A DNA stretch of 64,000 nt from Trematomus loennbergii (GCA_012861695.1 JAAOOA010000611.1:41001-105000), one strand, 5' to 3'; shown: positions 40,690-53,988, counted from the stretch's first letter. A program made the numbers and translations. Notes: generated from the letters alone by a model not told the origin.

Positions 40690-42538
40690 TAGCTTTCTAC
40701 TTCAGAAATCCTAAAGTGGTGTGAATATGTGGAGATTATCCTGCTGAACTAAACGTGTAAGAATCATAAACGTTTGTTTGACACAGAGATGACTTCAATA
40801 CTAACCTGTTATAACTAAAGCCTTGAGGTTTAGTTCTCACACAGAAACAAAGCAAACACATCATTTTCCAACCAGGAGAAACACTTTTGAAATCAGCTCA
40901 CTCTCAGAGTTTCATGGATTATTAAAGAAGTTTTATTATTTTTTTGGTACATAGCAAATGACAGCATTTATTACAGTGATGTTGAACATCGTCATGGTTT
41001 CTGGAGGATTCTGCTGTGTTCAGAATTTAAGACGATTTGCTTCATCGTAATCTCATGGAAACCAAATCGGTCAAAACTCTTCATTATAAAATCAAGTAGA
41101 ATTTGTGATGCAAGATTTAAGCAAAATCATGAAAAATCTTCAAATACAACATTTGTTAAAAAAGCCACATCTAAAAACCTTAATTGGCGAAAGCTAAATT
41201 CTTCAGAAATGCAAAAAACAACAAAATCAATCAAAATTCTTATGAAGCCAAAACATTTACGGACAATGTTAACATTTTAAGTACGAAATAATTAGTCTCC
41301 TGAATTTGGGAAAATCCTAAATCACAAAAATAATCTGAATTCTTTGAAAAAAGTGAAATTCAAAGAAATTAAAATGTTTCATAAAAGTCCAAAAAGTAAT
41401 GATTACATATTATTGATCATCTTGTGAAATAAGTTCAATCCTCAATAATACAAAAACAAGCACATCTTGATCACATAACAAAGCACATTACCTTTTAAAA
41501 AGGAAACTTCTACAAATTATGTACATTTTTAATTACAACATGTTAGTATTTAATATCTTATGAATTTGGGAATGCTCTCCAATAGGTGGAGTTCTTCAAA
41601 ACAGCTAAATTACTACAATACAGAAAATACCATCAAAAATGATTAACGTAAGAAAAATCTGAATGATTGAAAATGATTACAAACTGAGCTCAGTACATGT
41701 GAAATAAGAACTTAAAGAAAAGTTACAATCTTATACATTTTGGCAAATTACAAATATAATCGGATTTCTCTAAAAAAGCTTCTTTTTTTACAAACAATCT
41801 CTTCAGACCAAAATCAAGCTACATTCTTCTGAAATACATTTTTCAATAAAACATCAGCATTGTTATGAAATAAGAAGTGTTGGACTATTTACTTTTGTCA
41901 ATTCCTATTTGTATATTGTCAGCTAAATCTGGCCCTGCTGCTGAAATGACCCATGTGACCCACAAGGGGATCAAATATCCTATCTCGCTGATCAGATGAA
42001 TTGTTGTGAAAAACGTAACATTTTAAAAACTGTACTTTGTCTTATTTGTTGATTGAATATAAAAAAACCTTGTTGTGCTCGAGGTCTACAAATCCAACAC
42101 TAGGTGGCGCTGTAACGCGTTCCTCCTGTTATCTCAGGAATCACTACATTAGATTCAAACACTGGGTTTTGTAACACTGTTTCTAGAGGATATTTGAACA
42201 TTAATATATGGCATTCATTGGCCAACTTAGTTCCTGAGCGGCCTGGGTTGGTGTGTCTGTGGTTTCAAACTGCACCGACTGCATTGACTTTTAAAATAAA
42301 ACTAACTTGTGATGTTTTTTAAAGATCTTCATCTTCAGTGGGAACCAATGGCTTGGAGCTGACAGGAAGTCAGGAAACATGAGGCACTCACATTGCTGGT
42401 GACTTTCAGAGTGAAAGCTATATTTTCTAACGTTGGTTAAAAGCTCTAAGAGCTGATAAACCCATGTGTGTGAGAGGAGCTCCTTGGAGCTGCTACTCTG
42501 CTCCCTGAGCTCCTTCCTCTTCAGCAGGAACACCCAGG
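40690..42538. other. AT-rich gene-free stretch
   Basis: No exon, long repeat or RNA gene recognised between the transposase pseudogene and the receptor gene's last exon. Bases 40920-41880 are strongly A/T-rich with low-complexity AAAATC-type runs. Confidence 0.5.
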
Positions 42539-42589
42539 TCAATCCAGCTCAATGTCCTCCTGTCGGCTCGGCCTCCGCCCCCTGGTGGC
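42539..42589 (-). CDS. Putative terminal exon (cytoplasmic tail) of the SRCR receptor
   Basis: A 51-nt exon after a CTCCAG acceptor encodes ATRGRRPSRQEDIELD and a stop. It joins in phase to the transmembrane exon that ends at 43331. The charged short tail directly after YFYCK fits a type I membrane protein. The assignment is inference from phase and position. Confidence 0.5.
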   Translation of the reverse strand, partial: ATRGRRPSRQEDIELD

Positions 42590-42656
42590 CTGGAGAGACA
42601 TGACAGCACACAGTGAGACTTCCTGCATCACTCCTGTTCAATAACACACACTGTTT

Positions 42657-43325
42657 CATTCAGTCAGTGGTGGAACAACAACATGTTTCAGTCCTTATCA
42701 TTCAGTCAGTGGAACAACAACATGTTTCAGTCCCTCATCATTCAGTCAGTGGAACAACAACATGTTTCAGTCCCTCATCATTCAGTCAGTGGAACAACAA
42801 CATGTTTCAGTCCCTCATCATTCAGTCAGTGGAACAACAACATGTTTCAGTCCCTTATCATTCAGTCAGTGGAACAACAACATGTTTCAGTCCCTTATCA
42901 TTCAGTCAGTGGAACAACAACATGTTTCAGTCCCTCATCATTCAGTCAGTGGAACAACAACATGTTTCAGTCCTTATCATTCAGTCAGTGGAACAACAAC
43001 ATGTTTCAGTCCCTCATCATTCAGTCAGTGGAACAACAACATGTTTCAGTCCTCATCATTCAGTCAGTGGAACAACAACATGTTTCAGTCCTCATCATTC
43101 AGTCAGTGGAACAACAACATGTTTCAGTCCTCATCATTCAGTCAGTGGAACAACAACATGTTTCAGTCCCTTATCATTCAGTCAGTGGAACAACAACATG
43201 TTTCAGTCCCTTATCATTCAGTCAGTGGAACAACAACATGTTTCATCGTCCTCATTCAGTCAGTGGAACAACAACATGTTTCAGTCCCTTATCATTCAGT
43301 CAGTGGAACAACAACAACATGTTTC
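42657..43325. repeat. 40-bp minisatellite in receptor intron
   Basis: About 17 units of 38-40 bp (core CAGTGGAACAACAACATGTT), with length variants, between the tail exon and the transmembrane exon. Confidence 0.95.
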
Positions 43326-43330
43326 CGTAC

Positions 43331-43421
43331 CTTACAGTAGAAGTAAAGGCCGACGGTCACCAGCAGCACCAGCAGCTGAGTCAGCGGCAGGACGACGGCT
43401 CGGATGATAAAAGGTCTGGAT
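43331..43421 (-). CDS. Transmembrane exon of the SRCR receptor
   Basis: Encodes a basic stop-transfer-like start (SRPFIIR) and a strongly hydrophobic segment ending in LLVLLVTVGLYFYCK, followed by the donor GTACGG. The 5' border is uncertain, because the frame stays open to about 43492 and the phase from the Ig exon does not join directly, so a small exon may be missing. It would anchor the receptor in the plasma membrane. Confidence 0.55.
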
Positions 43422-43844
43422 CTGATCGAACACATGGACAGCATCACATCAAGAGTCAGCAAACACACAGAGACCTGAACCCACTTCAGCATGGAGACTC
43501 CTCTACAGTTATATTACAATAAACTACATCTTCTTAAGATCTTCATTCAACCCCAACCCTTGTCCTGTTCATACCAGACAGTAGGACTGTAGGGAGAAGC
43601 TGCTAGCTGTATCTGTTGAAACAGTCAGTACTCATGGCAATACTCCAATGTAAACTACAGCTGACTGGAGAATGTCTGTTCTGGATTCATGTCTTCACGG
43701 TTCATTGCACTTATTGTACGTTGCTCTGGAAAGCTACATGTGATGTAAGGTACTGCTTCAGGCTCACAGTAAAACACTCAGTCCTCACCAGCGTTCTCCT
43801 GGGGAGCATCACGCTCTGTCCTACAGTAAACTCTAACAGCTCAC

Positions 43845-44155
43845 CTGTGACGGTGACGGAGAGCAGACGGCTCTCAGAGGAGAAGTCCTGAGAAAAAGCA
43901 GAGACATAAACACAGCTGTAGTTCCCTGGTGGGCGGGCTCTGCAGCCGGGAACAGGAAGTGGGCAGAGTGATTGACAGCTGGCTGGGTGTAGTTGTGAGT
44001 GGAGGAGCTGAGCAGGAAGGAGCCTCCTGGGTACTGAGGCTGGATGAGCATGATGGTGAAGGTGAAGCCTCTGAACACCTGGAACCCCTGCTGCTGGGCC
44101 CCGGAGACCCCGTACATGGAGGAGGACACAGAGATGTTGGGCTGAAACAGCTTAT
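43845..44155 (-). CDS. Ig-like domain exon of the SRCR receptor (one-base frameshift)
   Basis: Starts after a CTCCAG acceptor and ends in VTVTG before GTGAGC. The frame gives GGSFLLSSSTHNYTQP; then at AEPAHQG the expected Ig F-strand motif GNYSCVYVSAF continues one frame over, so a single G appears missing in a G run near 43930. It has the tyrosine-corner cysteine of an Ig fold. It lies between the last SRCR exon pair and the transmembrane exon, so it is the membrane-proximal domain. Confidence 0.6.
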
Positions 44156-44156
44156 C

Positions 44157-44527
<371 letters not shown>

Positions 44528-44725
44528 GCCCCAGCAGCAACAATAAAAACAGTCTCTGTGAAAACCTCCTCTCAGTCTGAAGACACCGCTTTGAAGACAT
44601 TACAAAGAGCTTTCAGTCTGTGACAGTCCAGGTAGCAGAGAGGGAGTCTCTTTGTCAGAGAGAGAGAGAGACTAACAAAGAGACAGAGGACATGATGTCA
44701 TAAACAATGTCCCTGATGGGCTTAC

Positions 44726-45017
44726 CTGAGCAGGTGAGAGTCAGGAGGAGAGAGGAATATGCTGCTGCACACTCCCTCAGAGGAGATCCAGACTCAACAC
44801 AGAGAGAGCTGATCACCACACAGATCTCTTGAGGACTCCTCTCTCTGTCCCACAGAAACAGCAGAGCCACAGTCGAGTTCTCTGCAGGCGAATCCTGCTG
44901 CCTTCAGGGTCCAGAGAGAGTAGCGGCCCTCCACTGGTCTCCATTCTCCCTGATGTTCCACCTCCAGGTCTCCTGCACAGCGACTCTCTCCTCCCACCAG
45001 CTGAACACCACCAGGCT
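44726..45017 (-). pseudogene. SRCR-like exon B, copy 1
   Basis: The exon lies between TTCTCTTCAG and GTAAGC. It encodes VGGESRCAGDLEVEHQGEWR, ACRELDCGSAVSVG and, in another frame, VESGSPLRECAAAYSS...LTCS. This is a scavenger-receptor cysteine-rich type fold of the short teleost form. The frame breaks near 44825, where one base seems missing before the CVESG block, so as read it is not continuous. Confidence 0.65.
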
Positions 45018-45100
45018 CTGAAGAGAAACAAGAGAGAATCAGAGAGAGAATAAAGTGAGTTTGATGAGAACAGAATGAACCAATCACAGCTCCTCTCTAC

Positions 45101-45420
45101 CTGAGCAGGTGAGGCTAACAGCTGTGCCAGGTGAGCAGGTGTTTCTCTCTGAGGCTGAGCTACAGTCCAGGAGAGCAGACTCATGGCCTCCACACTGGAA
45201 CTCTTTGGTCCCATTGGAGCCTCCCCTTCTCCATAGAGCGCCCCCTGGAGGACTGAAGGAGCCCCACAGCCCAGCTGCCGGCAGACCACCTGAGCATCCT
45301 GCTGGTCAAAGTCAGCCTCACACACTGAGGACCAGGACGGGTTAGACTGGTTAGACTGGTCAGAGTTCACCTCCAGTCTGCCTGAGCACAGACCAGTCCC
45401 CCCCAGCAGCCTGACAGAGT
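45101..45420 (-). pseudogene. SRCR domain exon A, copy 1 (one-base frameshift)
   Basis: Starts VRLLGGTGLCSGRLEV and includes WSSVCEADFDQQDAQVVCRQ, LGCGAPS and the closing CSPGTAVSLTCSG. These are the hallmarks of a group B-like SRCR domain encoded by one exon. Compared with the copies at 54073 and 56898, one G is missing near 45212, which shifts the frame before the HESALLDCSS block. Confidence 0.7.
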
Positions 45421-46150
45421 CTGCAGAGGACAGAAGATCAAACAGAGGTCAAAGACACACCATCAAAGAGATGAAACTATATTTCAGAGATTCAAACTGG
45501 ACTCAGTTCCAACATGAGTTGATGATGAACAACAGAACACATGTTGATAAGAACACAGACTGCAGGTACCCTCACATCTACATCTGATACCCTCTAGCAA
45601 GTGGTCTCCATTAGTGAACCCTTTCCCTGTGTCTTCAACAAAGCATCCTCCTCTGCAGATCCTCTGCTCCTTCTGCTCAGGGACTCAACATCATGTTTTA
45701 AAGAAAGCTTTTATTATTTCTCACCTCTCTAATAGAATCTGATCCTAGAACAAAAATCCCATTAGAAAATGAATTCTAAAAGATGAAAGCCAAAGGAGCC
45801 GGACTCTGCTCTGAAGGAGCTTCTCTGGGTGAAGGACGCCTCGAGGAGCCCCGGCTGAGCTGATCAGAGCTGTGTCCAGGAGGTCTTGGTGCTGTTATGG
45901 TGGAACCCAAAGAACCTGCTGCTGGAAACCAGAGGCTCAGAGAGAGGTGGAGCTGAAGCAGGAGTCCTTCAGACTGGTTGTCCCAGGGGACTCCTGAGGC
46001 AGCAGACACACATGTCTCCATCCACACAGATATGTTTCAATGCACACACAAATACTTAGCGTTTTAAATAAATGCAATATAAATCCACAAATATACGACT
46101 TTAAAAGTGTTAAATGTTGTGCATCAATAACTGATTTGATGTTGTTACAT
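45421..46150. repeat. Intronic segment duplicated with the SRCR exons
   Basis: Nearly identical to 54394-55110 and, for its first part, to 57219-57480. The match ends at about CATCAATAACTGATTTGATG. Together with exons A and B this defines a duplicated unit of roughly 2 kb. No coding function is assigned to the open frame at about 45776-46027. Confidence 0.75.
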
Positions 46151-46793
46151 TTTTCACAAAGTACTTAGTTATAATGAAGTACACAGATGACATCACCCAT
46201 CTCTTCAGAGAGCTAAAGGTGACCTGTGCAGCAACACATTTCAATCTGTGTCAATACTAAGAGCTGCTAGATGGTGCTGCTGTGATGGAATATGTACGCA
46301 TCTGATGAAGCATTGCATGAAGTGTGTTGATGATCAGAGGCTGTTGTTGGGGCTGCATAAACGTGTTTTATGTTTGTCTTGTAGGCAGACCATGCAGGCC
46401 TCAGAGAGTTAGACTTGGGCCTGCGACCATAGTTTTACTGTATTTTGTTTTGAAAATCCACAGCGGAGGTTTGTGTGGAACTACATGCGGTGTATTTTGC
46501 ATTTCTCTCAGTAGCCAACGATCTGTGAGTCTGTTAGCTCGGACATAAACTCCGTAATAAATGTAGTCTACATTTCATAAGAGGTGTAAAACCTGAGAGC
46601 ATTTTAAATCACATTTGAACTAAATGCTTATATAATCTGTAGTTGTATTTGTATTGTTGATTTATTGTGTGAACGAGGCGATGTAGAGAAGGTTAAGCTG
46701 TCATTATTAGGCTGCTATGTACTGTTGGAGTGGAGCAGGCCTATTGCTTCTGGATATGTGTGGAGTCAGGTGGTCCGTGAGTGTTCTTTTTTG

Positions 46794-46795
<2 letters not shown>
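46151..46795. other. Non-coding intron sequence
   Basis: No exon or clear repeat seen before the GA array. Confidence 0.45.
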
Positions 46796-46837
<42 letters not shown>

Positions 46838-46928
46838 GAGACAGAGAGACAGACAGAGAGAGAGACAGAGAGACAGAGAGACAGAGAGAGAGAGAGGAGA
46901 GAGAGAGAAGAGAGAGAGACAGAGAGAC

Positions 46929-46990
<62 letters not shown>

Positions 46991-46995
46991 GAGAC

Positions 46996-47038
<43 letters not shown>

Positions 47039-47085
47039 GAGACAGAGAGACAGAGAGACAGAGAGAGAGAGACAGAGAGAGGAGA

Positions 47086-47142
<57 letters not shown>
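46796..47142. repeat. (GA)n array with GACA interruptions
   Basis: About 345 bp of GA repeat ending in an A run, immediately before the LINE. Confidence 0.9.
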
Positions 47143-47145
<3 letters not shown>

Positions 47146-47324
47146 AAAAAAAAAAAACAGCATGTAAAATCTTACTGTTATGTAAAATGGTTAAATCTAT
47201 CGTATACTGAAATCCCATATATCTAATGTGTTCTTAAATTAACCTATTTATTGACAACCAGAGATTTGGGAGTTTATCTCATTTTAATGTTGAATGCTCT
47301 GAATCTTTCTCTGTTTTAAGTTAA

Positions 47325-48545
47325 ATGCAATCTAAATCATTTATTATTTCATGTTGGAATGTCCAGGGTCTGAGGTCCTCTGCTTTTGGCCTGAAGAGCA
47401 GGACCCCAGACTTCACCAAAGAGTTAGGAGATGCAGATGTGATTGTTTTACAGGAGACCTGGAGTAGAGGAGACATTTCCACTGGTTGTCCCTTAGGCTA
47501 TAGAGAGATAGTGTTCCCTTCCACCAAACTCAAAGGAGTAACCCAGGGCAGGGATTCAGGAGGAATGCTGATTTGGTACAAGGACACACTTGTACACTCA
47601 ATAGAATTCATCACAAAAGGCGAATTTTCTATTTGGCTCAAAATAAAAAGAGAGGTGGTCGCCATGGATAAAGACATATTCATGTGTACAGCATATATCC
47701 CCCCATCAGAATCACCTTATTATAGTGAAAATAGTTTCTCCATTCTTGAAGATGAGATCAATCAGTACCAGGCCCAGGGAAGTGTACTGATCTGTGGGGA
47801 CCTTAATGCCAGGACAGGTATAGAACCAGATTCTATTAGCCCACAGGGAGACAAACATATACCTGGCCAAATCAGCACTCCCCTCCCTTCACATCCCCAC
47901 AGGAACAACTTTGACAAAACTGTCAACAAAAGCGGGCAGCAACTACTGCAGCTGTGCCGAACGCAGGGCCTGTACATTGTTAACGGTCGGCTTCGAGGGG
48001 ACTCCTTTGGTCACTACACACACAGCTCTCTTCTTGGCAATAGCTCAGTAGATTATAGCATCACAGACCTCGACCCCTTCTGTCTGAGGGCATTCACAGT
48101 CAGCCCCCTAACACCCTTATCTGATCATAGTAAAATGACACTCTACATTAAAAAGACAGTAACAGACCCTCACGCAGCAGAACCCAGTAAACTGAACTAT
48201 ACAAAACAACCTTATAGATGGACAAACAATAGCAAGGACGACTACCAGAAAGCAATCAGACATCAAACAATTCAATCCCAATTAGAGCATTTTCTATCCA
48301 CCCCATATCCCCACAGTAATGATGGCCTGAATCAGGCTGTATGGGACATTAACAGCATCTTTGACAATGTGGCAGATTTATCCAATCTGAAAAAACCACA
48401 ATATCATAAATCAAAAAAGTCAGCCAATGAAAAGTGGTTTGATACAGACTGCAGACATCTGAGAAAACCCTCAGAAGTTTATCAAATCAAAAACACAGAC
48501 AACCTGACAATCCTGAGCTCCGCCTCCAATATTGGGAAACACTGA
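47325..48545 (+). pseudogene. LINE endonuclease (APE-type) region
   Basis: An open frame of 406 codons starts with ISCWNVQGLRSS. It continues with VIVLQETW (catalytic E), GGMLIWYKD, AYIPPSESPY, LICGDLNARTG (D/N pair), VDYSITDL and PLSDHSKMTLY (terminal D-H). These match the apurinic-endonuclease core of LINE ORF2. The frame ends early; the linker to the RT continues in the next frame (KREQHAQHQLEIIEESIDSN). Confidence 0.85.
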
Positions 48546-50557
48546 AACTATACAGAAGAACACTCAGAACTAAAAGGGAGCAACATGCGCAGCACCAACT
48601 TGAAATCATTGAAGAGTCCATTGACTCAAATCATTTCTGGAAGAGATGGCACTCTTTCAGCAAACCACACAAGGAAGAACTGGCTATTCAAAATGGGGAC
48701 ATTTGGAAAACACACTTTGAAAACCTGTATAGTAGCGTTACACTGAATTCGGCCCAAAATGATCTCCTCAACAAACTACACATTCTAGAATCAGTCGTTA
48801 AAGACAACCAGAACCCTTTAGACTATAACATTACTGAGGAAGAGCTCCTGGCTAAAACCCAGGCCCTACAACCAAGGAAGGCCAGCGGTCCTGATGGCAT
48901 TTGAAATGAAATGCTGATTTAGCAGCCATAAGTTCAACACTGCCATGTTGAAACTATTCAACCTGGTTCTGAGCATTGGACATTTCCCTGACATCTGGAG
49001 CAAAGGAATCATCACACCAATATTTAAAAATGGAAATAAATTTGACCCAAACAATTACCGAGGCATATGTGTCAGCAGCAACCTGGGGAAGTGATTCTGC
49101 AGCATCCTAAACAGCCGACTGCAAGACTTCCTCAGTGAACATAATGTCCTGAGCAAGAGTCAGATTGGATTTACACCATCGGACTACAGACCATATATAT
49201 ACCCTCCACACCCTCATTCATAAACATGTCCACCAAAATAAGAAGATTTTCTCTTGTTTTGTAGATTTCAAAAAAGCATTCGACTCAATTTGGCATAACG
49301 GTCTGTTCCTGAAGTTGATTGAAAACGGTGTAGGGGGGAAAACATATGATATCATTAAAACAATGTATACAAATAATAAATGTGCTCTGAAAATGGTCAA
49401 TATGGAAACAGATTCTTCCCCCAAAGTAGAGGGGTGAAACAGGGCTGCAGTCTCAGCCCCACCCTATTTAACATTTATATTGATCAATTGGCTAAATCAG
49501 ATATCCCTGGACTCACCCTTCTGACACACAAATTAAATGCCTCCTGTTTGCAGATGATCTAATATTGCTAGCTCCATCTAAGGAGGCATTACAACAGCAA
49601 ATGGATCATCTGCAAAGCTTCTGTCAGACCTGGGCCCTGACAGTTCATCTGGAAAGCTTCTGTCAGACCTGGGCCCTGACAGTTCATCTGGAAAGCTTCT
49701 GTCAGACCTGGGCCCTGACAGTTCATCTGGAAAGCTTCTGTCAGACCTGGGCCCTGACAGTTCATCTGCAAAGCTTCTGTCAGACCTGGGCCCTGACAGT
49801 TCATCTGGAAAGCTTCTGTCAGACCTGGGCCCTGACAGTTCATCTGGAAAGCTTCTGTCAGACCTGGGCCCTGACAGTTCATCTGGAAAGCTTCTGTCAG
49901 ACCTGGGCCCTGACAGTTCATCTGGAAAAGACCAGGATTATGGTCTTCCAGAAACGACCCAGGGGTCAGGGGAACCCACACCGCTTCTTACTGGGCTCCA
50001 CTGACATAGAACACACACACAGCTACACATATTTGGGACTCAAAATTACTTCAACAGGAAATTTCAATCTGGCCATTAATGATCTCAGAGACAAAGGAAG
50101 AAAGGCTTTCTATGCTATCAAAAAGTCTTCAAATATAGATATACCTGTTAGAATCTGGCTCAAAATATTCAATTCAATAATAGAACCAATCATACTGTAT
50201 GGTAGCGAAGTGTGGGGTCCCCTTGGAAATCAAGACTTTGATAAATGGGACAAACACCCAATAGAAACCCTACATGCGGAGATATGCAAGAGCATCCTGA
50301 GAGTCCACAGGAACACCCCCAACAATGGATGCCGAGCTGAGCTAGGCCAATTCCCCCTTTTAATTAGGATACAAAAAAGAGCAGTCAAATTCTACAACCA
50401 CCTCAAAACCAGTGATCCCAACTCCTACCATTACAAAGCCCTCCATTGCCAAGAGGAGAACATAGAGAGGAGTCCCCTCAACCAGCTGGTGCTGAGGCTC
50501 ACCTCCTCTAACAGGACAAGGCCTCAACCAGCTGGTCCTGAGGCTCACCTCCTCTAA
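48546..50557 (+). pseudogene. LINE reverse transcriptase region (broken)
   Basis: RT blocks in successive frames: NYRGICVSSNLGK, FSCFVDFKKAFDSIWHNG (catalytic D), GVKQGCSLSPTLFNIYID, then LFADDLILLA (the FADD box) in a shifted frame near 49548. After that the frame is open from 49565 to 50557 with YTYLGLKITSTGNF and LKIFNSIIEPIILYGSEVWG. Eight copies of SFCQTWALTVHLE interrupt the region just after the FADD box. Confidence 0.8.
49613..49926 (+). repeat. 39-bp in-frame minisatellite inside the RT
   Basis: Eight tandem units of 39 bp, each encoding the 13 residues SFCQTWALTVHLE (one unit with LQ for LE). One unit is the normal RT sequence; the others are expansions that keep the frame. Confidence 0.95.
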
Positions 50558-51948
50558 CAGGACAAGGCCTCAACCAGCTGGTCTGAGGCTCACCTCCTCT
50601 AACAGGACAAGGCCTCAACCAGCTGGTCCTGAGGCTCACCTCCTCTAACAGGACAAGGCCTCAACCAGCTGGTCCTGAGGCTCACCTCCTCTAACAGGAC
50701 AAGGCCTCAACCAGCTGGTCCTGAGGCTCACCTCCTCTAACAGGACAAGGCCTCAACCAGCTGGTCCTGAGGCTCACCTCCTCTAACAGGACAAGGCCTC
50801 AACCAGCTGGTCCTGAGGCTCACCTCCTCTAACAGGACAAGGCCTCAACCAGCTGGTCCTGAGGCTCACCTCCTCTAACAGGACAAGGCCTCAACCAGCT
50901 GGTCCTGAGGCTCACCTCCTCTAACAGGACAAGGCCTCAACCAGCTGGTCCTGAGGCTCACCTCCTCTAACAGGACAAGGCCTCATCCAGCTGGTCCTGA
51001 GGCTCACCTCCTCTAACAGGACAAGGCCTCAACCAGCTGGTCCTGAGGCTCACCTCCTCTAACAGGACAAGGCCTCAACCAGCTGGTCCTGAGGCTCACC
51101 TCCTCTAACAGGACAAGGCCTCAACCAGCTGGTCCTGAGGCTCACCTCCTCTAACAGGACAAGGCCTCAACCAGCTGGTCCTGAGGCTCACCTCCTCTAA
51201 CAGGACAAGGCCTCAACCAGCTGGTCCTGAGGCTCACCTCCTCTAACAGGACAAGGCCTCAACCAGCTGGTCCTGAGGCTCACCTCCTCTAACAGGACAA
51301 GGCCTCAACCAGCTGGTCCTGAGGCTCACCTCCTCTAACAGGACAAGGCCTCAACCAGCTGGTCCTGAGGCTCACCTCCTCTAACAGGACAAGGCCTCAA
51401 CCAGCTGGTCCTGAGGCTCACCTCCTCTAACAGGACAAGGCCTCAACCAGCTGGTCCTGAGGCTCACCTCCTCTAACAGGACAAGGCCTCATCCAGCTGG
51501 TCCTGAGGCTCACCTCCTCTAACAGGACAAGGCCTCAACCAGCTGGTCCTGAGGCTCACCTCCTCTAACAGGACAAGGCCTCAACCAGCTGGTCCTGAGG
51601 CTCACCTCCTCTAACAGGACAAGGCCTCAACCAGCTGGTCCTGAGGCTCACCTCCTCTAACAGGACAAGGCCTCAACCAGCTGGTCCTGAGGCTCACCTC
51701 CTCTAACAGGACAAGGCCTCAACCAGCTGGTCCTGAGGCTCACCTCCTCTAACAGGACAAGGCCTCATCCAGCTGGTCCTGAGGCTCACCTCCTCTAACA
51801 GGACAAGGCCTCAACCAGCTGGTCCTGAGGCTCACCTCCTCTAACAGGACAAGGCCTCATCCAGCTGGTCCTGAGGCTCACCTCCTCTAACAGGACAAGG
51901 CTTCAACCAGCTGGTCCTGAGGCTCACCTCCTCTAACAGGACAAGGCC
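50513..51948 (+). repeat. 46-bp minisatellite inside the LINE
   Basis: About 31 units of 46 bp (core GGCCTCAACCAGCTGGTCCT), very homogeneous, with a few CATCC variants. The unit length is not a multiple of three, so it destroys the reading frame. The parent sequence is the LINE's own coding DNA at about 50478-50525. Confidence 0.95.
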
Positions 51949-52234
51949 TCAGGACAGCCCTCACACAATCTGGCCCAACCAAATCATAGCTAAAGCAAAA
52001 GAAAACTACATCAACTATTGGACATGTACCACGCAAACCCAAAACAAACTTCAATGCTATTTGGCTCTAAACAGACAGTACACGGTGGCAAACTATCTGA
52101 CCGCCGTGACTGATCCCAAACTGAGGAAGACATTAACAATGTACAGACTCAGTGACCACAGCCTGGCCGTAGAGACTGGCCGACACAGACCTGGCTGCCT
52201 AGAGAAGAGAGGCTGTGTCAGCTCTGTCCACAGA

Positions 52235-52795
52235 GACAGGTGGAGACAGACAGGTGAGAGACAGACAGAGAGAGAGAGACAGGTGGAGAGAGACAGGTGA
52301 GAGAGAGACAGGTGGAGACAGGCAGAGAGAGAGAGACAGGTGGAGACAGACAGGTGAGAGAGAGACAGGTGGAGAGAGACAGGTGGAGACAGACAGGTGA
52401 GAGACAGACAGAGAGAGAGAGACAGGTGAGAGACAGACAGGTGGAGACAGACAGGTGAGAGAGAGACAGAGAGAGAGAGACAGGTGGAGACAGACAGGTG
52501 AGAGAGAGACAGAGAGAGAGAGACAGGTGGAGACAGACAGGTGAGAGAGAGACAGAGAGAGAGAGACAGGTGGAGACAGACAGGTGAGAGAGAGACAGAT
52601 GAGAGAGAGACAGGTGGAGACAGACAGGTGAGAGAGAGACAGGTGGAGAGAGACAGGTGGAGACAGACAGGTGGAGACAGACAGGTGAGAGAGAGACAGG
52701 TGAGAGACAGACAGGTGAGAGAGAGACAGGTGGAGACAGACAGGTGAGAGAGAGACAGGTGAGAGACAGACAGGTGAGAGAGAGACAGGTGGAGA
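52235..52795 (+). repeat. Degenerate GACAGGTGGAGA-type array inside the LINE
   Basis: Mixed units of GAGAGAGACAGGTGGAGACA type. It lies between the CQLC and the ETEQHFLLHC halves of the LINE's C-terminal zinc motif and is built from that short stretch. Confidence 0.9.
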
Positions 52796-53239
52796 CAGAG
52801 CAACACTTCCTGCTGCACTGTCAAACATACCAAGACATTAGAACAAAGTTCTTTCAAAGATAACATGTAAACTCCAAGATGTTGAATCACTGTCTGAGCA
52901 GAATAAAATGCAACATGTACTTGGAGAAAATAGTGCCAGCAGCAAAGAAGCAGAGAAATATGTGAGCGCATGTCACAGCCTCAGAGACAGCAACAACACA
53001 TAACAGCTGTTCCTCACAGCTCACTCTGATCACTCCTCTACTTCATGGGTCTCTTTTCTTTCTTTCTTTTTACATTTCATACTTGAGCTTTTGTAATAAT
53101 ATATTGTTGTAAATTGTTTAATGAATGAATTGTATTTGTATTTTATTTTTTCTTATCATATCACTATTGAATTGTATTATCCTTGACGCTTTGGCAATAT
53201 TGTTCACCTGACATTCATGCCAATAAAGCTTATTGAAAT

Positions 53240-53441
<202 letters not shown>

Positions 53442-53696
53442 TAGTGAAACACTAAGGGTTTCAAAGCTCCTCCATGTTTCTCATCAGAGAGTGAAATCTA
53501 AAATCTACACTCACTCTTGCTTTTGTGAAAACCTCCTCTCAGTCTGAAGACACCGCTTTGAAGACATTACAAAGAGCTTTCAGTCTGTGACAGTCCAGGT
53601 AGCAGAGAGGGATAGTCTCTTTGTCAGAGAGAGAGAGAGAGACTAACAAAGAGACAGAGGACATGATGTCATAAACAATGTCCCTGATGGGCTTAC

Positions 53697-53988
53697 CTGA
53701 GCAGGTGAGAGTCAGGAAGGAGGGAGGGAAGTGATGCTGCACACTCCCTCAGAGGAGATCCAGACTCAGCACAGAGATCTGATCCCCACACAGGTCTCTT
53801 GAGGACTCCTCTCTCTCTCCCACAGAAACAGCAGAGCCACAGTCGAGTCTCTGCAGGCGACTCCTGCTGCCTTCAGGGTCCAGAAAGAGTAATAGCCCCT
53901 CCACTGGTCTCCATTCTCCCTGATGTTCTCACCTCCAGGTCTCCTGCACAGCGACTCTCTCCTCCCACCAGCTGAACACCACCAGGCT
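53697..53988 (-). pseudogene. SRCR-like exon B, copy 2
   Basis: Same borders and blocks as copy 1 (VGGESRCAGDLE, WTLKAAGVACRD). Relative to copies 1 and 4 it has small indels near 53930 and 53860-53790 that break the frame. Nearly identical flanks show recent duplication. Confidence 0.65.

Noticed and set aside
42613..43522. Plus-strand coding region with QSVEQQHVSV repeats
   Set aside because: Tandem repeat in an intron of the minus-strand receptor gene; the reading frame depends only on unit length.
45776..46027. Minus-strand 83-codon frame (also at 54722-55036) as an extra receptor exon
   Set aside because: The frame differs between the two duplicated copies because of indels, and no conserved splice borders or domain are seen.
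46741..47226. Frames of RERERE / SLSLSL type in GA arrays (also near 44.2-44.6, 53.2 and 56.0 kb)
   Set aside because: Pure microsatellite translation.
52093..52971. Minus-strand SLSLCLSPPVCL-rich frame
   Set aside because: Shadow of the degenerate GACAGGTGG array inside the LINE.
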